The notes beneath the pieces are model-generated. The model had not been told where the DNA came from. It worked only from the letters and a program-made list of their open reading frames with translations, and searched no databases. The translations under genes were made by a program, and so were the position numbers. Shown one piece after another: positions 37,862-49,040 of a DNA stretch of 64,000 nucleotides. The stretch comes from Talpa occidentalis (lineage: Eukaryota; Chordata; Mammalia; Eulipotyphla; Talpidae). Every line of letters begins with the position of its first letter. The stretch's first letter is position 1. The DNA is taken from assembly GCF_014898055.3 (NCBI RefSeq), contig NW_023603184.1, positions 121,944,615 to 122,008,614 on the forward strand, read 5' to 3'.

Positions 37862-38078
37862 GGTTAAAGTAAAAATCAAAATCAACAAGCATCTATAAAC
37901 CAGAGACAAACTGGGGGCGGGGGAGGGAAGGGGAGAAGAAGGACTAGGGTCAAAATAAGAGGGGGGGTGCAATTTATGGGGAATATAACCAAAATGATAA
38001 TGCACACATTGTGCAAAAATGAAAAATGATGTAAGAACTATATAAAATAAAATATTTTTTAAAAACCCTAAAAAAAAA
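37862..38078 (+). mobile_element. Younger LINE-1 3' UTR, extremely 5' truncated
   Basis: AAAATCAACAAGCATCTATA near 37879, CCAGAGACAAACTGGGGGCG near 37900, GTCAAAATAAGAGGGGGGG near 37949, TTTATGGGGAATATAACC near 37973 and an A-rich tail. The first part matches 1360-1470 of the nested younger LINE-1 at the start of the window. Carries about 200 bp only. Confidence 0.85.
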
Positions 38079-38639
38079 CATTGTGCTACATATGTATTTT
38101 CTATTTCATTAAACTTGTTATATTTCATTTTCTTAACTAGGTTTTGAAGTTTACAATATTCTCTTTAGGGTTAATTGTATGCCATTGACAAACTGATGTT
38201 ACTTTACAAGTAACATCCCTTCAAACTTATGAATTGTTTACATTGACTTCTTGATTTTAAAATACTTTCATTTAATCTGAAAGATTCAGCAGTTTCCATT
38301 GAATGCTAAGTCATGGAGTCTTCTATTCTATTATTCATTTGGATACCACAAGAAGTGTAACCCTTTAAAAGAGATTTTAAGTCATTACTAGGAATTCACA
38401 TTGAACTTAACCTCATATGAATCCACCTGTGCAAACAATTAACAGAATAATTGAAGAGACAGATAATTTCTACAAAAGCTAATGTTTCCTCCTTGAGATT
38501 ACCAAAATTTTTTGACATTAATTGTAATCTATATTTTAATTTCAGGAACTTTGAATTGTGAAAACTGTGTATCTTGTGCCAATAAAATATAGTATATATT
38601 TTACATAGTTAAACTACCCCTGTGGTTTTGACACCCTTA
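38079..38639. other. No recognised feature
   Basis: AT-rich DNA, nothing identifiable. Confidence 0.5.
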
Positions 38640-39315
38640 TCATTCTTTACTTGTGTATGCCATTCATCTCAATTGTTCCCACTTGCTCCACACTCCAATT
38701 CACCCAATACATCTCTCCAAGTTTGTTCACCTGCCCTTCCATCAGTAGCCTTCCATGTCCAATAATTTTTGCTTTGCTACCTTTTGAATGTCATGGTCGC
38801 ATCTCAAATTGGGCATGGCCAACACCAATCCCATCATAACCTCTGCCTGACCTTGCCATTTCCAGTTTCTTAATCATCTAGACATGGAAACCTTGAAATC
38901 ACCATCAACTTTTCCTTTTCTTTTGCCAACATTAAGTCAGCGCTTGAAACGTATAGATTTCACTGTTCAAAAATTACTTCTGATTCTTCATTCTTACTAC
39001 TTTCATAGTAGTGAAATTGTTTCTTGTTTGATCATCTGAATAGTACCTTACAATTGGTTCTAATCCAGTATTCCCTTAATTTCCTTCCCCAAACCTTATC
39101 AAGCACCCATTATTACCAGTCTAATAAAATTCATTAGCCTAGCATTTAGAATATTTTATAAATGAGCCTACACCTCCCACTCACAACTATTCTCATACTA
39201 GTTTTACTCAACTTAAAATCTGGCCAAAACAATTATAAACATCATTTGGACTTTAAGCTCTGCACAGAAATCCTCCATGTCCTCAGTCTTTACTAATCTT
39301 CACTCTATTATTAAT
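38640..39315 (+). repeat. LINE-2 relic (ORF2 3' part)
   Basis: Pyrimidine-rich text in LINE-2 order: ACATGGAAACCTTGAAATCA near 38881, then TTTGCCAACATTAAGTCAGC near 38922, and further on TTAGCCTAGCATTTAGAATA near 39133, then CTTAAAATCTGG near 39210. Heavily mutated. Confidence 0.5.
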
Positions 39316-39399
39316 ATAACTGCTGTTATTTCAAATTTTCTCCATTCTTCCTATCCACCTCCCATGATTCTTACCTTATAACATAAAACTTGATATCTT

Positions 39400-40560
39400 G
39401 CTTCACAAAGATAATAGAGACCAACTGTGAATAGAGACTCTCAAATACTCCCCTACTCCACTCCATATAAGTTTATCCTTACTTAGCTATTCATTTGCTG
39501 TAGTTTCAATATGAGTATGACACTTCCTCTTGAGCATCTATCTCCTCATCTTGCTTTGCTTTCCATATCTTTTCAAACATCTTGCTATCAAGTCTCTCTA
39601 TCTTATATCTTCAACCTCCACTGTCTATTTTTCATCTGATTTTCCACCTTTACAATCAAGTGTATCTCTTTTCTAAAAAGTAACCATCTCCTGACCTTAA
39701 TTTCTCTCTAAGAGTTATTTTAGCTTCTCCTTCCTTACAGAGCCAATATTTTCAGAAAGGTAGTTTGTATTATTTGTCTCTACTTCCTTGTCTCATATTT
39801 ATATTTCAACTCATTGCAATATCATTTCTGCTTCCATCACATTACTAAATGTGCTTTTGTTGTGGTTCCTGATAACCTTAGCTCTAGTAAAATATTTCAG
39901 TTCTAATTTTATTGACATCTTTGTGGCATTTGAAACTGCTCACCATACCATTCTTATTCAAACTCTTCCTTCCATTGTTTTAGATGACATTGGTCATTAA
40001 GCCTTCCCCCTACCCATCAGATCAATTTTATTTAGTCTCCATTGAAGGTTCCTATTTTCCATGTCTATCTCAATAGTTAAGTTCTCTGCTTTCTTCTTTT
40101 AATACTCTCTCTAGGTGATTTCTTCACTTTACAGTTTCAACATCTATCTTTTTGTTAATTCTCTCAAGTCTAATATTTAGCTCATAGCTCAGCACTGGGC
40201 ACCAGAACTATAAATCCATTTTTGTCCTACTAATTACAACTTGGCATTTCCAACTCAATCTTATTAAAAAAACAACCTCATTTTATTGCTTTAATCCACA
40301 ACTATTACCAAAATATAAAAAACATGCTCTGTTTTTATTCTCTGCCTGGATATACAGCACAACCATCCACATAGTCACCCAAGCCAGAAACATACAATAA
40401 GTCTTTTTGTTATGTTAATTAAGTCCATCATCTCAATAGCTGTCAACTTGCCTGAGTTATAACTGCAATTTTCGAACTGGTCTTTACCCTAGTCTCGTCT
40501 TAAACCTTATGTGATATTATAACTTATTTTGTTGTGTGTGTGAAGTATTTCTCATATATA
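39400..40560 (+). repeat. LINE-2 ORF2 relic (reverse-transcriptase region)
   Basis: Recognisable LINE-2 blocks in order: TTTGTGGCATTTGAAACTGC near 39920 (a decayed FVAFETAH-type frame), CTCTCTAGGTGATTTCTTCA near 40107, then CCATCCACATAGTCACCCAA near 40365, followed by GCCAGAAACATAC. Lies in tandem, same strand, with the relic to its left. A 70-codon open stretch at 39788-40000 is a remnant, not a gene. Confidence 0.6.
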
Positions 40561-40779
40561 TTTGGTCTTCATTCATGGTTCCCAGCTCACAGCTTCCAAA
40601 ACACTTTGAATTTTTTGAGATAAAAAAATAAGAGCATCTACTCTCCTAATGTTTGGTTTCTTACTCACAGTTTCTGAAAACTCTTCAGCCCTTTCCACCT
40701 CAACTAGGTTTAGACTAATGAGGTGAATTTTGAAAAGCATCTAAAGATAATCCCCTCCATCCATGTTTCAAAAATGTCA
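40561..40779. other. No recognised feature
   Basis: Short AT-rich spacer between the LINE-2 relic and the LINE-1. Confidence 0.4.
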
Positions 40780-41440
40780 AGATTTCATATTTGTTCAGTG
40801 TTGAGTAGTATTCCATTATGTAGATATACCATATCTACTTTTTTTTTTTAATTTTTTTAAGAGGCATGTATTTTTATTTATTTGTTTGTTTGTTTGTTTA
40901 TACGTGCACTGGGTACAGTCAGAAGCGTGGGAGGGTGAGAGAATTCACCAGAGCCAGAGCGGGGAGCAGAGCAGGCAGAAGGACTGAAGCACACTGCTGA
41001 GGGGAGCAGCGGGCTGCAGGAGAGGTCTGCGCACAACCATATCTTCTTAATCCATTCATTTGTCATTGGGAACTTAGGATGTTTCCACTCAATTAGTGTT
41101 TTTGCATTCATTTGGCATATACCTAGGAGTGGAATTGCTGGATCATATGGTAGATCTATTTTTCATATTTTGAGAAAACTCCACACTGTTTTTCATAAGG
41201 ACTGGACCAGTCTACATTCCTACCAATAGTATATGAGGATTCCTTTTTCTCCATATCCTGGCCAATCTTATTGTTTCACATCTTTTTTGATATGGGCTAT
41301 TTTCACAGGTGTAAGATGGTATATCACTGTGGTTTTGATTTGCATTTGCCTGACAGTAAGTAATGGTTAGCATTTTTTCATATGCCTGTTGGCTATCTGG
41401 ATGTCTTCTTTTGAGAAGTGCCTCAAATAGGCACATATTT
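40780..41440 (-). mobile_element. LINE-1 ORF2 3' part, minus strand, with a SINE inside
   Basis: Reversed ORF2 text: GTTGAGTAGTATTCCATTAT near 40800, then, after the SINE, TCTTCTTAATCCATTCATTT near 41041, GGAGTGGAATTGCTGGATCA near 41131, and TGTTGGCTATCTGGATGTCT near 41387. Relatively well preserved and of the younger kind, but with frame breaks. Both ends are truncated. Confidence 0.88.
40840..41035 (-). mobile_element. T+ SINE, younger subfamily, tRNA head missing
   Basis: Reversed tail (TTTATTTATTTGTTTGTTTG), GTGCACTGGGTACAGTCAGA near 40905, CCAGAGCCAGAGCGGGGAGC near 40949, ending at GAGAGGTCTGCGCA. The tRNA-related head with A and B boxes is absent, so the copy is 5' truncated. Near-perfect target-site duplication ACCATATCTACT / ACCATATCTTCT (40828-40839, 41036-41047) inside the LINE-1. 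Confidence 0.92.
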
Positions 41441-42802
41441 ATTTTCTGTGGATGTTCCTTGGTATTTGTTTCATCTTCAAATCCCCCACTCTACTTCTTC
41501 ATACTTTGTATATAGTGAGATTGTTAAAAAAAAAAAAAAAAAAAAAAAACTTTTAATTTAAAGATATAAAATAGTTCCATTACATGTTATACCCAAAACA
41601 ATAATCAAGGCAGATTCAAATCTCATTTGTGAGGAACAAGGTTAAAGTCAAAATTTTGATGACTGGACTTTAAAAAATAAACTAAGAAAAATATTTGTTC
41701 ACAGACTGGGGGTTAAAATGTTACCCTGGAAAAATAAATAATCCTATGTTCTAGTTTTTGCAGGATGCTGTCCTAATAAATTCTCCAGTGAGCTAACTGC
41801 ACTAACCTTCGAATCTCATCACTGCCTAAATTGTATATTTGTAAAAACTTGCATAATCTCCCTTTTTCACATCTTTCTCTTCTCTGATTTAACTGATCTT
41901 AGAGGATATTGACAATGCTTTACTAAAAGGCAAAACAACTCTTTTCCCCTTCAAGCCAGCTAGAAAAGATGCTCTTAAACTCAGTCATTTAAAAAGTTCA
42001 CAGACATATAATTTTTTAAAAGAACAAGAAAAGGGGAAATTAGTTAATAAAGCTGAACTTCATTAAATTCTACTCCATGACACTTGAGAAATACTAGGAT
42101 AATTATGTTTATAAGCCATGCTCAACAACTAAAAAAAAAGACTTGCCATCCCAATCAGTAATGAACTCATCCTTTGCTCCTCCTTACCCTTGAGTATTTC
42201 TCCAAAAGAGGAAAAAACTGTTGATGGTCTGGATGCCTCTGAACAAGACAGATCATAGCATCAATAATATATGTAGAAATCCTTCAATTCTGAAAAAAAG
42301 GGAGATCTGCCTTCAGGCTACAGATGTGCTAGGAGACCTAACAGAGAGTTTTCAGCAAAGGGTATACCAGATTTTTCCAAACAAGAAGTGATAAGAGAAT
42401 TCCACATTGATTTAGAATAGAACCTTTCAAACTTGTTTGCTTGGGATGTTAAAATATGTATTTTACACACTGACCCTGAATAGTCAGAAATGTATGTGTA
42501 TGTGTTTAAAAATAAAAATCACAACAAAGAGTTCTGTAATCCATTACTGGGTCATGAAATCAATTTTTCCAATGTCAACCAGCATTTTAAAAAATGTTTA
42601 GAGAACATATAAATTTGCTCTTCACATAATAAAGTAAGCAGTATTGTTTTGTGACTTCAGTTGTTATGCTAATTTCTATAAAACATAAACTCACAAGAGT
42701 TTACTAAGTTTAAGAAAGCAAATAATCTAACAATATCCATGAAAGGATAGAATAAGATTTAGCCAACTAGTGGGCCTCAGAAAATTATAATAACTTGATC
42801 AA
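41441..42802. other. No recognised gene
   Basis: AT-rich DNA. Contains a pure run of 24 A at 41526-41549, perhaps the tail of a retrotransposed copy whose body I cannot recognise. Otherwise nothing identifiable. Confidence 0.5.
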
Positions 42803-43105
42803 GGGCCTCCCCGGTGGCGCAGCGGTTGAGCGCTAGGTTGCGAAGCTGCCCGCAGCCTCTGCAGCGCCGGTTCGATCCACGGCTGCTCCCCGGCCGCCGG
42901 AGGAGGGTCCCACATGGCACGCAGACCTCTCCTGCTGCCCGCTGCTCCCCTCAGCAGTGTACTTCGGTCCTTCTGCCTGCTCTGCTCCCCGCTCTGGCTC
43001 TGGTGAATTCTCTCACCCTCCCGCACTTCTGACTGTACCCAGTGCTTGTCTAAATAAATAAATAAATCTTTTTAAAAAAAAAAAAAGTTTAAAAAAAAAA
43101 AAAAA
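42803..43105 (+). mobile_element. T+ SINE, younger subfamily, best-preserved copy
   Basis: Full-length: head GGGCCTCCCCGGTGGCGCAG, tRNA-like part, body CTGCTCCCCTCAGCAGTGTA, CTGTACCCAGTGCTTG, (AAAT)n, TCTTTTT, then two A-runs. It keeps many CpGs, which decay fast in methylated DNA, so it is likely the youngest copy here. The 22-bp target-site duplication at 42781-42802 and 43106-43127 is perfect. Confidence 0.97.
42815..42878 (+). promoter_or_regulatory. Pol III internal promoter of the SINE (A and B boxes)
   Basis: A box TGGCGCAGCGG at 42815-42825 and B box GGTTCGATCC at 42869-42878 match the tRNA-type split promoter. The base after the B-box core is A where other copies have C. Spacing of about 54 bp is usual. 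Whether it is transcribed is not known from sequence. Confidence 0.75.
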
Positions 43106-43357
43106 AAAATTATAATAACTTGATCAAAACATATACACTATATTCTAGTGCCTGATCAACCAAAGAGAAGAACATTGTTTCTTGATCTCAAATAGTTCTG
43201 AGTTTATATTCTTCAAATTTCAACTTTGCCCACTGGTTATACTTACTTAGTCTTCCTTACTCTAAGAAATATACCTGGTGCTACTATTGAGGGCAAAGAA
43301 TAAACAATGTTTTGGGTGAATGTATACCTAGGTGGAAAACACACAGGTTGCAGACTT

Positions 43358-43624
43358 TTTTTTTTTTAGATTTATTTATTTATGCATACAAGAACTGGGA
43401 TATAGGCCAGAGGTGCTGGGAGTGAGAGGATTCACCAGAGACAGAATGGGAGAGAACAGGTGGATTGACTGAAATACACTGCTGAGGGGAGCAGCAGGCA
43501 AGAGACAGGAGAGATCTGATGCACTATGTGGGTAGCTCCCTGGCCGGGGATTGAACTTGTGCTGCAAAGGCTGTGGATAGCATCACAGTGCTGTACTTAA
43601 CCCCTTGTGCCACCAGGGAGGCCC
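43358..43624 (-). mobile_element. T+ SINE, older subfamily, minus strand
   Basis: T-run, AGATTTATTTATTTATGCAT, ACAAGAACTGGG, body and reversed head CCACCAGGGAGGCCCC. Target-site duplication CAGGTTGCAGACTT / CAGGTTGCAAACTT (43344-43357, 43625-43638) with one mismatch. It lies only about 250 bp from the younger copy and points the other way. Confidence 0.95.
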
Positions 43625-43638
43625 CAGGTTGCAAACTT

Positions 43639-44214
43639 ATCTCTACTTTCCTTGTTCTGTTTTGGGGTTGATGATCCTGGATGACCTGTATTTTCATTAT
43701 AAATCATCATTGCTTGGGGTCACCACATTGGGTACTCAACCAGTTTTAGTGCCTATTAGCAGTTACTTCCTCTTCTGTCTCATCAAAACTTACATGTTTT
43801 GTAGGACGTTTTTCTAGGTCTCTGAGATAAGAGGTTCCAAAGAAGCAGTAATGGTAGTAATACCTAAATATGTGCTTTCTCAGATAGCTTCATTCTTTGA
43901 ACAGAAACATCTCAAAAACATGAGTACTATAAATATTTTAGGTTATGTTAATTCACCATATCAATGAAGAGATGCTGAAGGAAAATAGGAAAATATTGTC
44001 CCTTCCCTAATCGAACTTTGAGTCCAGTGGCAAAAACATTAAACAGTATGTACAATATGAGATCAGCATCAGTTACAAGTAAGAGGAACATAAGAACTTA
44101 TAACATGATAATTTAACTAAGCCTCGTGAATTAGGCAAACCTTCTGAAGCAAAGTCATTTAAATTGAGACACGAATATGTTGGCATTAGCTAGGTAAGGG
44201 AAGAGAGTTGGGGC
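43639..44214. other. No recognised feature
   Basis: AT-rich DNA. A 70-codon plus-strand frame starting inside the SINE edge (43605-43817) has no domain content. Confidence 0.5.
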
Positions 44215-44400
44215 ATTAGATTTGTGGACAGACTCTCTTTAACAACTGTCTTTGGGAAAAATATATTTAACTTTTCTAAGCCTCAGGTTATTTGCAAAAA
44301 AAATCAAGGAGATAAAACCTCAGATGATTGCATAGAGAGCATTTTGCACAGGTCCAATAGCTAGTGTTCACCATATAACCATCATCAATGGTCACTACCA
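44215..44400 (+). repeat. MIR relic
   Basis: Order fits plus-strand MIR: GTCTTTGGGAAAAATATATT near 44248, CTAAGCCTCAGGTTATTTGC near 44276, then ATAAAACCTCAGATGATTGC near 44311. Confidence 0.65.
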
Positions 44401-45224
44401 TACTAGTGGTGCTGGTACTGATAATAGTGGCTGTAGCATTCAGACAATAGTATACTGATTTTTAGCAGAAAGATGACATTTAAATGAATCTTTAGGGCTT
44501 TGGATTTGTGGGAGACCTGCGTATTAATAAGTCTTTCTCATTTAAATTAGAAACCATTTAATAGGCAACTAATAGCTCTGTGAGACACATGGAGGGAGGC
44601 AAACAACCTCAGACTTCCCATACCTAGAAGTTTGGTGACTACTCCTACCAACCTCTAGGGTGGTGGTCACTGTGACTAGGGACCTTCATTTAGCAATAGA
44701 AGGCCAGGAAGTCCCCTAGTTATGGATGATCTTTCTTTAGAACAAGACGATGGGACTCCAGCTTTCATTAACTCATTATCCTCTATTACGGTTTACATTG
44801 AAGCTTCCTTTATTCTTTCCAAGAAGATCTAAAAATGTTTTAGCAGTTCATATTGGAGTTCTAGCAGACTAATAAGAACTCTTGGTTGATGCTCTTTTCC
44901 CTTGTTAGGTCACACACTCAACATTGGCCAAAGAGTGTGAGTAGAAATCATTTTGACAAATTCTAGTAATGGCTCCATTGTATTGATCCAATGATAAGCA
45001 GGAAATGTCTAGGCAAATAAATGTTCTCAGGCAACTATGGAGATCCACTCTCAATAGACTGTTCATTCATCTTTTTACCAGAGAAAGGAAATAATTCTTT
45101 TTTATCGTTATAACATCAACAATAAACTGTTTTTCATAAATTCTTTCAATTTAAAATAGCCTGGCATTAAATAAACACTACTCTTTAAATACTCTTATAC
45201 CAAGAATTCACCAAAGCAGTAGGG
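44401..45224. other. No recognised feature
   Basis: Mixed-composition DNA, nothing identifiable. A candidate for further repeat searching rather than for genes. Confidence 0.5.
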
Positions 45225-45740
45225 TCCAATTATATGACAACCCCATTCAAAAATCTTTCAATGGCACTGTGGAACCCCAGGCCTTATATAACTCTTTAGG
45301 TTGGCATATGGCAGTCTTATTCCAATACATTTTACCAAGTTCATTTGTATATGATTCCCAGACACTCCAGCTGAAATAGATTACTCATGGTTTCCCACAC
45401 ACAACCCTCAATTTCCTGGCTCCCTGCCTGTGTTTATGTCATTGCTTCTATCTCTAACAATCTCTTCTATTCTATAAAACCCTACCATCCATCAGATCCA
45501 TCCCAAATGTCATCTTCCTTCCAGGATCACTAAGTCTCTCTTGGTCTCTGAATTTGAAGAGACTCCCTTTACCTAAAGTCCTTCTCTCCCAATTACTCTA
45601 GGTGAGTGTTATCTATAATTTTTTATGGTATTTGTGTTTTAAACTTTTTTATTTGCCTCATTTTCCTTTCTAGATTGCAAAATTCTTGGGGTCACCCACT
45701 GCATCTTTACCATTCTTACATTCCTGTGCCTTTTTTTTTT
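45225..45740 (+). repeat. LINE-2 3' end relic
   Basis: LINE-2 order is visible: CAAAAATCTTTCAATGGCAC near 45248, GTTGGCATATGGCAG near 45300, CCCAAATGTCATCTTCCTTC near 45503, and TTCTAGATTGCAAAATTCTT near 45670. Confidence 0.65.
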
Positions 45741-45744
45741 AAAT

Positions 45745-45905
45745 CCCTTATCTTGAGTTTAGCATAGGGTATGAAAATATGGAGCTTAAAGTCTGAAAGA
45801 AATGGAAATGCTATCCTGAATCTACCATGTACAGGCTGTGTGACTTTGGTAAAAGGCAAATTTTTAAAGCAAAATTTCTTTGTTTGAAAAGTAGCCAAGT
45901 ACTGA
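45745..45905 (+). repeat. MIR relic
   Basis: Plus-strand MIR fragment: TATCCTGAATCTACCATGTA near 45812 and GGCTGTGTGACTTTGGTAAA near 45834. Confidence 0.6.
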
Positions 45906-46091
45906 GATTTCTGCTTGGTTACATTTCAACATACTGGATGGCTCCTGACATCCTATCTTTCTTATAATTTTTGGGCTCATGTGACATCTCTAGCAATCTG
46001 GGAAGGCTCTGGACATTACCCTAAGAGAAATATACAAACCTATTAACATTCAGTGTTATAAACCTTCCATATACCCTTTGGAGTTCCAAAT

Positions 46092-47273
46092 CAGAGGGTC
46101 TCAAATTGTGGTATGTACATGCTTAAAGGTCTCCAAGACTCTTTTAGGACATATAAGAGGTCAACCTATTTTTGTAATTATATTCTGATTTTTATTATTT
46201 TTTCTGTATTGACGTTTATACTAGTGACATAATAAAATTGATGGATACAACCATTGGTCCCTTAGCATAAGTCAAGGGGAAAGGTATCAAACTGCTACTG
46301 TATTCTTTGTTAATCATTTGCTATTCATTACTTATCAAGAAAAAGTAGGTCTCATGTAAGAAATTCCTTGATGAAGCTATAAAATTTATTAATTTTATTA
46401 TATTGCAAATCTGAGTCACATCTGTGTAAGAAAAAGGGAATTACACACATGGTACTTTTGCTGCAGACACTGAAGTACAATGATTTTCTTGTGTAAAGGC
46501 ACTTGGTTTGGGTTATAAGCTGAAATAATCATTTGTCTTTTATTTCAATATTATTTTTCTTTAAAGGAATGAGTGAACATAAACTAATATCATTCTGACA
46601 ATAGTTTGGATGATTACTAGATATTTTACCCCAAGTGAACACAGAAATTCTACTGCTTCAACTAATAAAAACTGAGAATTTTTGGCACCAAAGGTAAATT
46701 TGAGAATACAATCAAAAAATAAAAGTTATAGAAAATTTATAAATATCACTATGGGCTTCATAGTTTTCTAATACCTAAGACTTTTCTGATGAGATCAAAG
46801 ATGAAACAAACAAATGTGAATTTTAAAATAGTATAATAAAATGTGGCAACATTTGAAGACCTACATAACTTAGTATTTTCCAAATGAGCAATACAGAAAT
46901 CAAATTATGCCTGGGTAAAAGATACATTCAAAATAAGTAATTAATTAAAAAATAAGTAATTAAAATCAATGGATTTTAATGTATCAAAATTTTAAAAGCT
47001 CATCAGTTAATGATTTAAAGCATACATTGCAGCTACCTTTAATAAAGTTCCATTTGTCCAGTTTTGCCATGATATCAAAACAGAATATTCATATTTAAAA
47101 AGGTTATTTAAAACTCCTCCTTTTTTATTATATGTCTGTATAAGTCTATATTTTCTTCAACCCAAGTCATGCATTACAACAGTTTGAATGCACAAGCAGA
47201 TATGAGACTCCAATTCCTTTCTATTAAGTTGAGCAGTAGACAAAAATATGAAATAATTCCATCCTTTGTATTT
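46092..47273 (+). mobile_element. hAT-superfamily DNA transposon relic with decayed transposase
   Basis: Starts with a hAT-like terminal sequence CAGAGGGTCTCAAATTGTGG. Downstream, the text follows, from memory, a mammalian hAT transposase in one direction: GAAATTCCTTGATGAAGCTA near 46360, GACTTTTCTGATGAGATCAA near 46779, TGAAGACCTACATAACTTAG near 46853 (EDLHNLV), TGGGTAAAAGATACATTCAA near 46912 (WVKDTF), and the C-terminal hAT dimerisation region near 47110-47230 with a decayed LCEAGFSS-type segment, then TTTGAATGCACAAGCAGATA (LNAQADMR) near 47183. Many stops and indels; no intact frame remains. The far end with the second terminal repeat is missing: a LINE-1 takes over at about 47274. Related domesticated hAT genes exist in mammals (ZBED/FAM200 group), but this copy is dead. 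Confidence 0.72.
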
Positions 47274-47318
47274 TTTTTAATATGTAAAGGACCTGTACAA
47301 TGAAAATTATAAGACATT

Positions 47319-47584
47319 GGGCCTCCCCTGGTGGCACAGTGGCTGAGCACTGGGCTGCAAAGCTGCCTGCAGCCTCTGCAGCGCCGGTTCCATCCCCGGC
47401 CACCAGCAAGGATCCCACATGGTGCAACAGCCCTCTCCTGCCGTGCCCGCTGCCCCCCTCAGCAGTGTATTTCATCAGTCTGCCTGTTCTGTTCCCCGCT
47501 CTGGTGAATTTTCTCATGCTCCCACGCTTCTGACTATACCCAGTGCTTGTATAAATAAATAAATAAATCTTAAAAAAAAAAAAA
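47319..47584 (+). mobile_element. T+ SINE, younger subfamily, inside the LINE-1
   Basis: Head GGGCCTCCCCTGGTGGCACA, B-box region GCGCCGGTTCCATCCCCGGC (one change from GGTTCGATCC), tail CTATACCCAGTGCTTG and (AAAT)n. Perfect 17-bp target-site duplication GAAAATTATAAGACATT (47302-47318, 47585-47601). Confidence 0.96.
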
Positions 47585-47818
47585 GAAAATTATAAGACAT
47601 TGTTAAAAATAAATGGAAGACTACACTAAGAAATGCAAATATAATCCTTGCTCATGGATTAAAAGAATATTGGTAAAATGGCAATCTTAACCAAAAGTAA
47701 TATACAGATTCAATGCAATCATTATCAAAATTTCAATGCACTTGTCAAAGAAATAGAGCAAACAGTATTGAAATTCATAAGGAGCCAGAAAAGACCTCAA
47801 ATAGCCAAAGCAATCCTG

Positions 47819-47877
47819 ACAAAAAAGAAAAAATAAAAGGAGGAGAAGAATGAGGAGGAGAAGGAAGAGGAAAGAAC
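47819..47877 (+). repeat. Purine-rich (GGA/GAA)n tract
   Basis: Almost pure A/G for about 59 bp (AAAAGGAGGAGAAGAATGAG near 47834, then AGGAGAAGGAAGAGGAAAG), replacing what should be ordinary LINE-1 ORF2 text, so it is a local microsatellite expansion within the element. Confidence 0.75.
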
Positions 47878-48659
47878 AACAGTAGTACCATACACCAGAT
47901 TTCAAACTATACTGCAGAGTTATAATAATAAAAACAATTTGGTATTGAAACTAAACCAGGCCTATGGATCAATGGAAAAGAATTCAGAACCTACATAGTT
48001 CAACTTTTCAGAAACTGAAAAGTTTCTGTATAGTGGGAAAAAAAAAACTATCACTAAAACAAAAAGACACCATACAGAATGGGAGAAAATATTAGCACAC
48101 CATACATCTGGCAAGCATCTGATATTCAAGATCTACAAAAAACTCATACAACTCAATGAAAGAAAACAAATAACCCAATCAAAAAATGGGCAAAGAGCTA
48201 AGTAGACACTTCTCCAAGACATACAGATGGCCAATAGGCACATGAAAAAATGTTCATCACTTATCATCAAGGAAATTCAAATCAAAACCTCAATGAGATA
48301 TCATCTCGCACTCGTGAGATGGGAGAATATCAAAAAAGATCAGAAACAGCAAGTGTTGGTGAGGATATGCAGGAAAAGGAATCTCATATACTGTTGGTAA
48401 GAATATAGACTGGTTTTCCTATGGAAAATAGTATGGAGATTTCTCAAAACATTAAAAATTTCTCAAAACAAAAAAATAAGACCCAGGATTGCTGGGTCTT
48501 ATGAAGAATGCAAAAACACTAATTCAAAGGTATATATTCATTCCCATTTTCATTGTAGCACTATGTACAATAACCAATTTATGGAAGCAATCTAAGTGCT
48601 CAAAGACAGATGAGTGGATTAGGAAAATGTAGCACATATAGACACAATGGAATACTACT

Positions 48660-48706
48660 CAGATGAATAAATGAACGAATGAATGAATGAACGAACAAAT
48701 AAACTT
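48660..48706 (+). repeat. (GAAT)n-type microsatellite within the LINE-1
   Basis: ATGAATAAATGAACGAATGA followed by further GAAT/GAAC units, just after the ACTACTCAG of ORF2. Confidence 0.85.
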
Positions 48707-49040
48707 GCTTTACACAAGAACATTAATGGACCAAGAAGGGTTTAGTTATGCTAAATGAAATAAGTCAGAAAGATAAAGACAAATAGCAGATGATGTCACT
48801 TATATGTGGAACAGAAATAAATAAAACAAAGGTTCAGATAAAATAAACCAATATAACAAACCGTAGAAATCAAACTATAGAATGGAGGCTATTAGAGGGG
48901 GCAGGAGAGAGGGGAGAGCAAAGTGGAATGGGGTACAATGGATCATGTTGGAGGACTATGAGTGCCTTTGTGGTCAGAGTGGTGTGGTAACATACCTTAA
49001 AAGGGTTTGAAACTGTATGTCCTAACAAAAAACCTACACA

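Larger units (their letters stand above)
47274..49040 (+). mobile_element. LINE-1 ORF2 3' half and 3' UTR, with a SINE inside
   Basis: Collinear LINE-1: AAAGGACCTGTACAATGAAA near 47286, then after the SINE GCAATCATTATCAAAATTTC near 47716, CATAAGGAGCCAGAAAAGAC near 47776, CAAAAAATGGGCAAAGAGCT near 48180, ACACAATGGAATACTACTCA near 48642, and a 3' UTR with GGGGGCAGGAGAGAGGGGAG near 48897. Frame breaks throughout. An expanded purine tract (about 47819-47877) lies in ORF2. Confidence 0.88.

Noticed and set aside
41526..41549. Run of 24 A as the tail of a processed pseudogene
   Set aside because: No recognisable mRNA-like sequence precedes it and no target-site duplication was found.
42803..42890. 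tRNA-like sequence as a true tRNA gene
   Set aside because: It has A and B boxes but no tRNA cloverleaf with acceptor stem, and it continues into a SINE body and tail with target-site duplications.
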